A stretch of 64,000 nt of DNA, from contig ONHK01000007.1 in NCBI GenBank assembly GCA_900317625.1, forward strand, positions 62,001 through 126,000, written 5' to 3'. Of this stretch, positions 45,412-52,667 are shown piece by piece. Each line of letters opens with the position of its first letter. Positions within the stretch are counted from its first letter, which is position 1. Below the pieces are notes generated by a model. That model did no database searches, was not told the DNA's origin, and worked only from the letters and a program-made list of their open reading frames with translations. Source of the DNA: an uncultured Treponema sp. GTDB lineage: Bacteria; Spirochaetota; Spirochaetia; Treponematales; Treponemataceae. The position numbers and the translations under genes are program-made.

Positions 45412-45522
45412 TTGGAAAATGTATGCTGGAAAAAGCCGGAACTTTTACTTTTTTCCAAAAACTTGAAATCACCGCTGATAATTGAAACACGATGTTTTTT
45501 TCATTAAAATTGTATAGATAAA

Positions 45523-45600
45523 GGGGGCGTTGCGGGGTCTCCCCGCACGGTGGGTAGGGCGCAACGAAGTGCGACCGCAGGGCGGTTGGCCGCCCTTTAG
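45523..45600. repeat. GC-rich REP-like hairpin cluster, copy 2
   Basis: TGCGGGG-tct-CCCCGCA (45531-45547) and AGGGCGG-ttgg-CCGCCCT (45579-45596) are perfect hairpins. The block is the inverted counterpart of 6671-6790. It lies between a likely cysS -10 (TATAGA, near 45512) and the cysS ribosome-binding site, so it would be part of the cysS leader. The rest of the gap 45412-45522 shows nothing clear. Confidence 0.65.
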
Positions 45601-45623
45601 ACTAAATAAAAACAGGAGTTCTT

Positions 45624-47153
45624 ATGCCGTTAAAATTATTTAATACGATGGGACACAAAATTGAGGAATTTAAACCGGTTCACGATGGTTTTGTTGGTTT
45701 TTACGGTTGTGGTCCGACTGTTTACAATTATGCGCACATTGGAAATCTTCGTGCTTACGTTTTTTTGGATATTCTTGATAAAACACTGACTTTTTTGGGT
45801 TACGACATAAAACACGTTATGAACATCACTGATGTTGGTCACTTGACTGGCGACAACGATGATGGTGATGACAAAATGGTAAAAACTGCGGAAGAGCGGC
45901 ATCAGTCTGTTCTGGAAGTTGCAAAATTTTATACGGACGCTTTTATGCAGGACATTGACGATTTGAACATCCGGCATCCGGATGTAATCTGCAAGGCGAC
46001 AGAACACATTCCAGAAATGATTGAGCTTATAAAAAAGATTGAGGCAAACGGTCATACTTATATGGCTGGCGGAAATCTTTATTACGATATTTCAACTTAC
46101 CCGGATTATGGAAAACTTGCGAATTTAAATCTTGACGAGCTGAAAGAAGGGGCTGGCCGCCGAAAGGAAGTTGTAATCGACGGAAACAAGCGAAATCCTG
46201 GAGACTTTGTGCTCTGGTTCACAAAATCAAAGTTTGAAAACCAGGCGATGACTTGGGATTCTCCTTGGGGACGCGGTTATCCGGGCTGGCACATTGAATG
46301 TTCTGCAATGAGCATGAAATATCTTGGAAAGCACATTGACATCCACACCGGCGGAATTGATCACGTTCCGGTTCATCACACAAATGAAATCGCACAGTCT
46401 GAAGGTTCGTTCACACCGGAAGAAAGAGCGGAAGGTCCGTGGGTAAAATATTGGCTTCACAACGAATTTCTGGTTGTTGAGGGCGGAAACAAAATGTCAA
46501 AGTCAAAGGGAAATTTCTTGCGGCTTCAGACGTTAAAAGACAAAGGCTACAGCGCACTTGACTACAGATTTTTCCTTTTGGGCGGACATTACCGCAAGCA
46601 GATTTTCTTTAGCTGGGACGCAATGGATTCCGCAAAAAACGGACGGGCAAGCCTTATTCAGAAAATTGCAAAACTTGCACAAAAAGCCGGCGTAAAACTT
46701 GAAAAAGGAAAATCATACAAAAAAGGTGAAGCGGACAACCGCGAAGGACTTTCTGAAAAAGCTGTTCAATACATTGACGCATTCAAAGCGGCTCTTGAAA
46801 ATGATCTTCTTGTTCCTGTTGCGCTTAGCCAGGTGAACAAAGTTTTAAAGGACAATTCTTTGGACGCAAAAGAAGCTCTTAGTCTTATTGACAGAATGGA
46901 CAGCGTTCTTGGACTTAAAATGATTGAAACTGCAGGAATTGCGCAAAAAGAAGCGGAAAAAAATGCGACGGCAAACGTGATTGACCATTCAGGCGACCCG
47001 GAAGCCACGGAAATTGACGCGCTTGTTGCAGAAAGAACTGCCGCAAAGAAAAACAAGGATTTTGCAAAAGCAGATGAAATCCGCGACACACTGACAAAAC
47101 GTGGAATCACAATAATCGACACGCCAACAGGTCCAACCTGGAAAAGAAATTAA
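45624..47153 (+). CDS. cysS: Cysteinyl-tRNA synthetase
   Basis: Charges tRNA-Cys. A class I synthetase of 509 residues. YGCGPTVYNYAHIGNLR near residue 28 gives the HIGH-type motif and the first zinc Cys. The others lie in GWHIECSAMS and the VPVHHTNEIAQSE region. The second signature is KMSKSKGNFL near residue 290. The last 60 residues carry the usual DFAKADEIRDTL helix. The ATG follows CAGGAG. The leader contains the GC-rich hairpins. Confidence 0.97.
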   Translation: MPLKLFNTMGHKIEEFKPVHDGFVGFYGCGPTVYNYAHIGNLRAYVFLDILDKTLTFLGYDIKHVMNITDVGHLTGDNDDGDDKMVKTAEERHQSVLEVAKFYTDAFMQDIDDLNIRHPDVICKATEHIPEMIELIKKIEANGHTYMAGGNLYYDISTYPDYGKLANLNLDELKEGAGRRKEVVIDGNKRNPGDFVLWFTKSKFENQAMTWDSPWGRGYPGWHIECSAMSMKYLGKHIDIHTGGIDHVPVHHTNEIAQSEGSFTPEERAEGPWVKYWLHNEFLVVEGGNKMSKSKGNFLRLQTLKDKGYSALDYRFFLLGGHYRKQIFFSWDAMDSAKNGRASLIQKIAKLAQKAGVKLEKGKSYKKGEADNREGLSEKAVQYIDAFKAALENDLLVPVALSQVNKVLKDNSLDAKEALSLIDRMDSVLGLKMIETAGIAQKEAEKNATANVIDHSGDPEATEIDALVAERTAAKKNKDFAKADEIRDTLTKRGITIIDTPTGPTWKRN

Positions 47154-47166
47154 ATCTGCATGATCA

Positions 47167-47238
47167 TTTCGACAAGCTCAATGACCACGCATTTGCTACT
47201 ATAATGAATTAAGAATGTGAAGGTTGAGCTTGTCGAAA
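47167..47238. repeat. REP-type inverted repeat around TTTCGACAAGCTCAA
   Basis: TTTCGACAAGCTCAA (47167-47181) and TTGAGCTTGTCGAAA (47224-47238) are perfect 15-bp reverse complements with a 42-base loop. This word is widely seen in bacterial intergenic REP sequences. A TATAAT (47200-47205) lies in the loop and could serve the sigma-factor gene. Confidence 0.7.
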
Positions 47239-47321
47239 CCTGTTATTGCAAATTGAACATTTCGTTATGTTCAATAAATATAATTTTTTATTTTTATGTA
47301 ACCAATCAAAAGGAGCGTTGT

Positions 47322-47885
47322 TTGCTAAATATGGACGGTCAGACAGAAAAAACTAAGCCTCTTAATGCAGCAGATTCTGTTGACTTTAAAACGATTTATA
47401 GCGCGACAATGCAAATGCTGTTCAAAATCTCTTACAGAATTGTAAATGAGGAAGAAGCAGCAGAGGATTTAGCCCATGACTCGCTAATTAAAGCCAACGA
47501 AAAACAACTGACTTTCCCTACGATGAATGACGCTAAATTCTGGTTGATTCGTGTTGTAAAAAACGCTTCGCTGAATTACGTCAAAAGAAAAGCACGGGAA
47601 AAACGAGCCTACGAAAAAGCTCTTTACGAAGAAACCCGCATTTTTCATTCTGGTGAAACAGAACTTCTTAGGGAAGAATCTATAAAATCTGCACAGGATG
47701 CTTTGAACAAACTGCCACCAAAACTAAAAGAAGTTGTTGTGCTCGCTGAGTACAGCGACTTAAACTACAAAGAGATTGGTAAAGTTGTGGGAATCACAGA
47801 GGGAAACGTAAAAGTCCGTATCTTCCGCGCCCGCAAATTACTTGCAGAAATGCTAGGAGCTGAAAATGTATTCTTGCCCAACTGA
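47322..47885 (+). CDS. ECF-type RNA polymerase sigma factor
   Basis: About 187 residues of sigma-70 family, ECF group. Region 2: MLFKISYRIVNEEEAAEDLAHD and FWLIRVVKNASLNYVKR. Region 4: LNKLPPKLKEVVVLAEYSDL followed by NYKEIGKVVGITEGNVKVRIF. A TTG start is preferred since AAGGAG lies six bases upstream; the ATG three codons on (47331) has poorer spacing. It overlaps the anti-sigma gene by 20 bases. It probably directs envelope-related genes, among them its own operon. Confidence 0.88.
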   Translation: MLNMDGQTEKTKPLNAADSVDFKTIYSATMQMLFKISYRIVNEEEAAEDLAHDSLIKANEKQLTFPTMNDAKFWLIRVVKNASLNYVKRKAREKRAYEKALYEETRIFHSGETELLREESIKSAQDALNKLPPKLKEVVVLAEYSDLNYKEIGKVVGITEGNVKVRIFRARKLLAEMLGAENVFLPN

Positions 47886-48531
47886 TGATATTCATTCAAT
47901 TTATCTTGATAATGAGCTTCCTTTTGCTTACATAAAGGAATACGAATCTCACATTGTGAATTGCCCGGCTTGCAAAGCAAAGCTTGAATCTTTAAAAAGA
48001 ATCAAAAATGCTTTTCAGGCAGACAGCAAAAATATTCAGCTTGACAAACAGTTCATGGATCAAAGTTTTGAGCGCCTTAAAACAAAAATGCACTATTCAA
48101 AAAATGCCGCAACGCACTTTGAATTTCCTTTCAGCGAAAAAACTGTCCGCTGGGGAATGGCAACCGCTGCAGCTGTGCTCATTGCCGCGATTCTTCCTGT
48201 TACAATTTCAAACGCAACAAAAGCAAATCATTCAAATGCAAATATTGCATCAATCACTCCTGTCACCCGTCCACAAAATGCACCGATTTCAAATCAAAAT
48301 GTTGTAATCAACGGAAATTTGAACCACAATCTGGCGCAGACAGTCGGCACAAGAAATATTTCAAACTCTGCGCTGACAAATGTTGATGTTCTTAGACCGG
48401 AATTTGATGATGCGAAAAAAATTCATGTAAACATTACAGTTCCGGGGCTTGAAGACAATCAGGAAACAATTGAAATCAAACTGCCGGTAAACTCTAATGA
48501 AGGGCAGCTAGAGTGGACTCGTCATCGGTAA
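47866..48531 (+). CDS. Zinc-finger anti-sigma factor
   Basis: 221 residues. The N-terminus carries the Hx3Cx2C anti-sigma zinc motif (HIVNCPAC, residues about 29-36). One membrane segment (MATAAAVLIAAILPVTI, near 105) separates it from an Asn-rich periplasmic domain. It should hold the ECF sigma at the membrane until a signal triggers release. It overlaps both neighbours, so all three are made in proportion. Confidence 0.85.
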   Translation: MYSCPTDDIHSIYLDNELPFAYIKEYESHIVNCPACKAKLESLKRIKNAFQADSKNIQLDKQFMDQSFERLKTKMHYSKNAATHFEFPFSEKTVRWGMATAAAVLIAAILPVTISNATKANHSNANIASITPVTRPQNAPISNQNVVINGNLNHNLAQTVGTRNISNSALTNVDVLRPEFDDAKKIHVNITVPGLEDNQETIEIKLPVNSNEGQLEWTRHR

Positions 48532-50213
48532 TAAATTATTTTTTTAGAAAATCTCCTGTAATCAGAACCCTGTGCTGGATAGCGTTAGCTTTGATTTTTG
48601 CGCTCGGTTCTCTTTTGTTCGGACTTCACGTGAATCAAAAGCCGGTAATTTATTCAATAAATCCGCCGGTAGGTTCGCCGGGAGACCTTATAATCATAAC
48701 TGGAAAAGGATTTGGAAACACCCGCGAAACAAATTATGTTGAATTTGGCGGTTCAAAGCTAACTTCCTCATCTTATATCTCGTGGACAGATTCAGAAATA
48801 AAAGTCGTTCTGCCGGCAAACGTAAGAGATGGACTTGTTGTTGTTGAAACAAAAAGCAACCGCTCAAAGCCAGCATTTTTTGCAAATGCAACAGCTGCTC
48901 CAATCGCAGTAACGCAAAATCCTCAGACAACCGCACCGATAATCACAAGCCTTTCTCCTGAAAAAATTTCTGTAGGAACATTGATTACAATTTCAGGCGT
49001 GAATTTTGGAAACGCAAAGGATAATTCAAAAGTATTTTTTTCTGTAAACCGTGAAAAACCTATAAATGATGAAAATTTTGCCTCAAAATCACAGGATGAC
49101 CTTGCTTTTACAGAAGCAAACGAAGATGATTTTGACTACGAATATTGGTCAGACAATGAAATCAGGCTTTATGTTCCGGACGGCGCTGTTTCAGGAGATA
49201 TTTTTGTTTCAACAAACAAAGGAAAATCCCCAATGCGCCACATTGATATAAATAAAAAAATCGGCACAAAAAGTTTTATTTCACCAAAAACTTATGTTAT
49301 TCAAGTTGCGGTTGACATTGATGATACCGCCGGCGACAAGGACTCCCAGATAATTTTGCGCTGTCCACGGCCGTTCACTTCGCCAGCCCAGCCAGTTGTG
49401 CTTGTTTCAGAATGTTTACCAGACCCTATAATTTATGATTTTCAACATACAATCATCCATCAGACAAGCGGCGCACGCGGCTCTGGAAAGACAAAATTCA
49501 AACAGAATTTTGCTGTAACTTCGTATGACACCCGCACAGAAATTTTTCCATCGGCAATAAATTCTTCTGCCCCAATAAACAAAAATTTAAAGGCAAGCGC
49601 AACAAAAGCTGACAGTTGTATTCCTTCCGATGATGAAGAAATCATAAAACTTGCGCGCTCGATTGCAAAAAATGAAAAAAATCCGTATACAATCGCGGCA
49701 CTTACATATAATTATATGCTGAAAGAATTTGAAATTCTTCAGGATATAAGAAAAGGGAATATTTCACCACTAGACCTTTTGCAGACAAAACACGGTGATG
49801 CTTACGATTTTGCAGTTATTTTCACGGCTCTTCTTAGGGCTAATGGAATCGCGGCTTTGCCTGACAGTGGAATTCTTGTTGAAACAGATTTAAAGACCCG
49901 CCCTCATTGGTGGAGCGAATTTTTTATTCCAGGATTTGGATGGCTTCCTGTAGACATTGCGCTTGCCGCAGGACTAGACTATCAGCCGTGGCAAAAAGAT
50001 ATTGTGCCTCATCAGTTTTATTTTGGAAACCTTGACAGCCAGCACATTCTTTTTAACCGGGGACGGAACGAATTCAAACCAAGCGCACCAAACAACAAAA
50101 CAGTTTCTAGACCACGAAGCTATTCCTTGCAGTCAATCTGGGAAGAAGCCAGTGGAAAAACTATAAAATACAGTTCATACTGGTCAAATCCGACCGTAAT
50201 AGGAGTATATTGA
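48513..50213 (+). CDS. Membrane protein with IPT/TIG domains and an inactive-looking transglutaminase fold
   Basis: 566 residues: a membrane anchor (about 18-38), then two IPT/TIG immunoglobulin-like domains (PVIYSINPPVGSPGDLIIIT and PIITSLSPEKISVGTLITIS), and a transglutaminase-like core from about residue 375. The core reads KHGDAYDFAVIFTALLRANG, where the family has G-x-C-x-D; the catalytic Cys is Ala (near 428). The His and Asp are kept (HWWSEF, GWLPVD). The GTG start has AGGG upstream and overlaps the anti-sigma gene. It probably senses or binds envelope material for the sigma/anti-sigma pair. Confidence 0.78.
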   Translation: MDSSSVINYFFRKSPVIRTLCWIALALIFALGSLLFGLHVNQKPVIYSINPPVGSPGDLIIITGKGFGNTRETNYVEFGGSKLTSSSYISWTDSEIKVVLPANVRDGLVVVETKSNRSKPAFFANATAAPIAVTQNPQTTAPIITSLSPEKISVGTLITISGVNFGNAKDNSKVFFSVNREKPINDENFASKSQDDLAFTEANEDDFDYEYWSDNEIRLYVPDGAVSGDIFVSTNKGKSPMRHIDINKKIGTKSFISPKTYVIQVAVDIDDTAGDKDSQIILRCPRPFTSPAQPVVLVSECLPDPIIYDFQHTIIHQTSGARGSGKTKFKQNFAVTSYDTRTEIFPSAINSSAPINKNLKASATKADSCIPSDDEEIIKLARSIAKNEKNPYTIAALTYNYMLKEFEILQDIRKGNISPLDLLQTKHGDAYDFAVIFTALLRANGIAALPDSGILVETDLKTRPHWWSEFFIPGFGWLPVDIALAAGLDYQPWQKDIVPHQFYFGNLDSQHILFNRGRNEFKPSAPNNKTVSRPRSYSLQSIWEEASGKTIKYSSYWSNPTVIGVY

Positions 50214-50911
50214 TGACTAAAGTATTATCAGTTGGCGGTTCAATTGTTGTACCAAACCAGCCAGACACAGAATTCTTGACAAAATTTGTTTCAATGGTAA
50301 AAGAATGGCTTGAAGAAGACGCAAGCCGCAAATTGATTCTTGTAGTTGGTGGCGGTGCACCTGCACGAGTTTACCAGAACGCATATTCAGAAATTTCAAA
50401 AAACGTGAACTCAAATTCAGCAAGCGACGCAGCCGACTGGATTGGAATTATGGCAACAAGATTGAATGCTCAACTTGTAAAAGCATGTTTTGGAGAACTT
50501 TGCCAGAACGATGTAGTTTACGACCCGACTGCACCAATCGACTTTAAGGGAAGAATTCTTCTTGCCGCAGGATGGCATCCTGGATTTTCAACAGACAACG
50601 ATGCGGTTCTTCTTGCAGAAAAACACGATGCAAAAACTGTTGTAAATCTTTCAAATATTGAAAAAGTTTATACAGACGATCCAAGAAAAAATCCGGACGC
50701 AAAGCCGATTGACGAAATTTCCTGGAAAGACTTCCGCAAAATGGTAGGAAACGAATGGACTCCGGGAAAAAACTGTCCGTTTGATCCGATTGCCTCAAAA
50801 AAAGCAGATGAATGCAAAATGACTGTAATCTGCGCAAGCGGCAAAAACATTGAAAATATCCGTGCAATTCTAAACGACCAAGAATTTATTGGAACAAAGA
50901 TTAGCGGTTAA
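50213..50911 (+). CDS. pyrH: UMP kinase (archaeal-type PyrH)
   Basis: Phosphorylates UMP to UDP. About 232 residues of amino-acid kinase fold: VLSVGGSIVVP at the start, ILVVGGGAPARVYQNA near 45, and KTVVNLSNIEKVYTDDPRKNP near 145. The shorter N-terminus and AAGWHPGFSTDNDAVLLAE resemble the archaeal form more than E. coli PyrH. The ATG overlaps the previous stop (TGATG), with AGGAG upstream, so this housekeeping gene is joined to the sigma-factor operon. Confidence 0.87.
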   Translation: MTKVLSVGGSIVVPNQPDTEFLTKFVSMVKEWLEEDASRKLILVVGGGAPARVYQNAYSEISKNVNSNSASDAADWIGIMATRLNAQLVKACFGELCQNDVVYDPTAPIDFKGRILLAAGWHPGFSTDNDAVLLAEKHDAKTVVNLSNIEKVYTDDPRKNPDAKPIDEISWKDFRKMVGNEWTPGKNCPFDPIASKKADECKMTVICASGKNIENIRAILNDQEFIGTKISG

Positions 50912-50923
50912 TGTTCGCAGTTT

Positions 50924-51111
50924 AAAATTTGAGTTTTATAAATTCTGAAAGAACGCTTACGGCGAATTTCCAATTTGCTCCAGATGGTTAAGCTCGCGCT
51001 TCGCTTGTATTGGTTCGGGTGCTCCGCACTTTAATCGGTTCAATCGCTCAAAATCTTCACAAATTGTAAATTCGCCTGCGCTTTCATTTCTTTTGCCAAA
51101 ACTCAAATTTT
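50924..51111. repeat. 188-bp palindromic element, copy A
   Basis: Perfect 14-bp terminal inverted repeats: AAAATTTGAGTTTT (50924-50937) and AAAACTCAAATTTT (51098-51111). Inner arms GCGAATTTCCAATTTG (50962-50977) and CAAATTGTAAATTCGC (51060-51075) match in 15 of 16. The core is closely similar to copy B (52456-52651). It fills the gap between the convergent 3' ends of pyrH and the GH73 gene. Confidence 0.8.
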
Positions 51112-51115
51112 CAAC

Positions 51116-51709
51116 TTAAAAATATTCCATTCTATCAAGGATTGCATCGATTTTTTGACCGTACAGCTTATCGGTTGCCCAAACGCCTGCCAAATCAAAA
51201 ATTGTTTCAGCGTATTTTGCCTTGTGAACCCAGCTGTAGCGCGGATCAACCAATTCTTGCCTTAACGGAACATCCTGAGTCGTTGCATAAGCCTGAAGAT
51301 GCTGAATGTGCGCACGAACGCCAATCTGTTCTGTTTCAAACCATTCCCCTGGATGAGAAGCGTCCATTGCACCTAGTCCACAATAATTGTGCATTTCCGG
51401 AACAACAAGATTTCCAAAAGAAAGATATCCTGTTTCAAGGCACATCTGCGCAAAAGCGACATCAGAATTTATTCCTTCAATTGCGGCTTCCTGAACATAA
51501 AATTCTGCAAGCCGGCGAATTTGAGCACGATTGCAGTTCGGTTTTACAGAAATAAAATATCGGTACAAATCTTCAGATGACAAAACTGGAGTTCCTAATA
51601 AATTTCTTGAAATTGAAACTCTTTTTCTTGGAACAGAAACACACGAAAACAAAAAAATCACCGATAAAAAAATACCGACGCTTATAAAAATCGAACTTAA
51701 CTTTTTCAT
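51116..51709 (-). CDS. GH73-type glucosaminidase lipoprotein
   Basis: 197 residues: lipoprotein signal (FLFSCVS, Cys near residue 23), then a glucosaminidase domain with FAQMCLETGYLSFGN (catalytic Glu near 93), HNYCGLGAMDASHPGEWF and ARYS-like DPRYSWVHKAKYAET. It would cut beta-N-acetylglucosamine bonds in peptidoglycan during growth or separation. No strong ribosome-binding site is seen. It ends five bases from the palindromic element. Confidence 0.85.
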   Translation of the reverse strand: MKKLSSIFISVGIFLSVIFLFSCVSVPRKRVSISRNLLGTPVLSSEDLYRYFISVKPNCNRAQIRRLAEFYVQEAAIEGINSDVAFAQMCLETGYLSFGNLVVPEMHNYCGLGAMDASHPGEWFETEQIGVRAHIQHLQAYATTQDVPLRQELVDPRYSWVHKAKYAETIFDLAGVWATDKLYGQKIDAILDRMEYF

Positions 51710-51775
51710 ACATAAATTTTCGTATTTTTTTTGTGATTCATTACCGAATTTGCATTTTTTTTGCGTTAATAAAGT

Positions 51776-52426
51776 ATGTGCAAAATAGATTGTACCCCGG
51801 ACATCCGTGAACTTACATTAAAGCACGGAATTGAATATCCTTCGGATGTGGAATTAGTAATGATGATTCTTGGCTCAGGAATAAAAGGAATTCCTGTTGA
51901 AAAACTTTCTGAACAGGTTGTGAAAATTCTAGCAAAAACAAACCGCGAATCCTTGATTACAAATTTGCTTCAAATAAAAGGAATGGGAGCTGGAAAAGCC
52001 CTTGCCGTTGCGTCCGCAATTGAACTTGGAAGGCGACGGAACAACCATAAAAATGTTCTTCTAAAAAAGCCGAAAGACGTGATTCCGTTTATTCAAAATT
52101 ATTCAATGCAAAACCAAGAGCATTTTTTGTGCATAACACTGAACGGCGGACATGAAATTCTGCAAATACGAGTTGTAAGCGTCGGCACAATAAACCAGAC
52201 AATCGTTCATCCGCGCGAGATTTTTTCAGAAGCATTAATTCAAAATGCGGCTGCAATAATTGTTGCGCACAACCATCCGTCAGGAAACTGCGAACCTTCC
52301 GACCAGGACATAAAAACAACCAGAACTCTGCTAGAATGTTCAGAATTTCTAGGAATTTCACTTTTGGATCACATAATTTTCAGCAGGACATCGTACTACA
52401 GTTTTCTTGAACACGATATGATGTAA
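51776..52426 (+). CDS. radC: RadC-family JAB/MPN protein
   Basis: 216 residues with a helix-hairpin-helix-like N-terminus (LLQIKGMGAGKALAVASAIELGRR) and the RadC JAB metalloprotease-like core HNHPSGNCEPSDQD near residue 163. The family was named for DNA repair, but its role is not settled. There is no ribosome-binding site; TGC-GTTAAT ends five bases before the ATG, so it might be leaderless. Confidence 0.9.
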   Translation: MCKIDCTPDIRELTLKHGIEYPSDVELVMMILGSGIKGIPVEKLSEQVVKILAKTNRESLITNLLQIKGMGAGKALAVASAIELGRRRNNHKNVLLKKPKDVIPFIQNYSMQNQEHFLCITLNGGHEILQIRVVSVGTINQTIVHPREIFSEALIQNAAAIIVAHNHPSGNCEPSDQDIKTTRTLLECSEFLGISLLDHIIFSRTSYYSFLEHDMM

Positions 52427-52455
52427 AAAATGATTTTCCGATTAAAATAATTTTT

Positions 52456-52651
52456 TTGAATATCGATTTTTAGAGTTTGATAAAAGACGCTCACAGCGGA
52501 TTTCCAATTTGCTCCAGACGGTTGTGCTCGCGCTTCGCTTGTATTGATTTGGGTTGCTCTGCAACTTTAATTGTTCCAATCGCACAAAGTCTTCACAAAT
52601 TGTAAATTCGCTTGCGCTCTTATTCATTTTGTTGAAAAAATCGATATTCAA
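52456..52651. repeat. 196-bp palindromic element, copy B
   Basis: Perfect 16-bp terminal inverted repeats: TTGAATATCGATTTTT (52456-52471) and AAAAATCGATATTCAA (52636-52651). The inner arms and core are closely similar to copy A, in the same orientation, though the terminal repeats differ. It follows the radC stop. Its right end contains the -35 box used by the PEGA gene. Confidence 0.82.
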
Positions 52652-52661
52652 GGTATATAAT
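52632..52661 (+). promoter_or_regulatory. PEGA gene promoter built on the repeat's end; leaderless
   Basis: TTGAAA (52632-52637) lies in the right arm of the palindromic element, 18 bases before TATAAT (52656-52661). Six bases separate the -10 from the ATG. No ribosome-binding site is present. Confidence 0.6.
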
Positions 52662-52667
52662 TTTACT

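Noticed and set aside
47217-47321. Longer sigma-factor N-terminus
   Set aside because: It starts inside the REP inverted repeat and has no ribosome-binding site; AAGGAG favours 47322.
52554-52667. Longer start for the PEGA protein
   Set aside because: It would begin with TTG inside the palindromic repeat, lacks a ribosome-binding site, and hides the signal peptide that starts at 52668.
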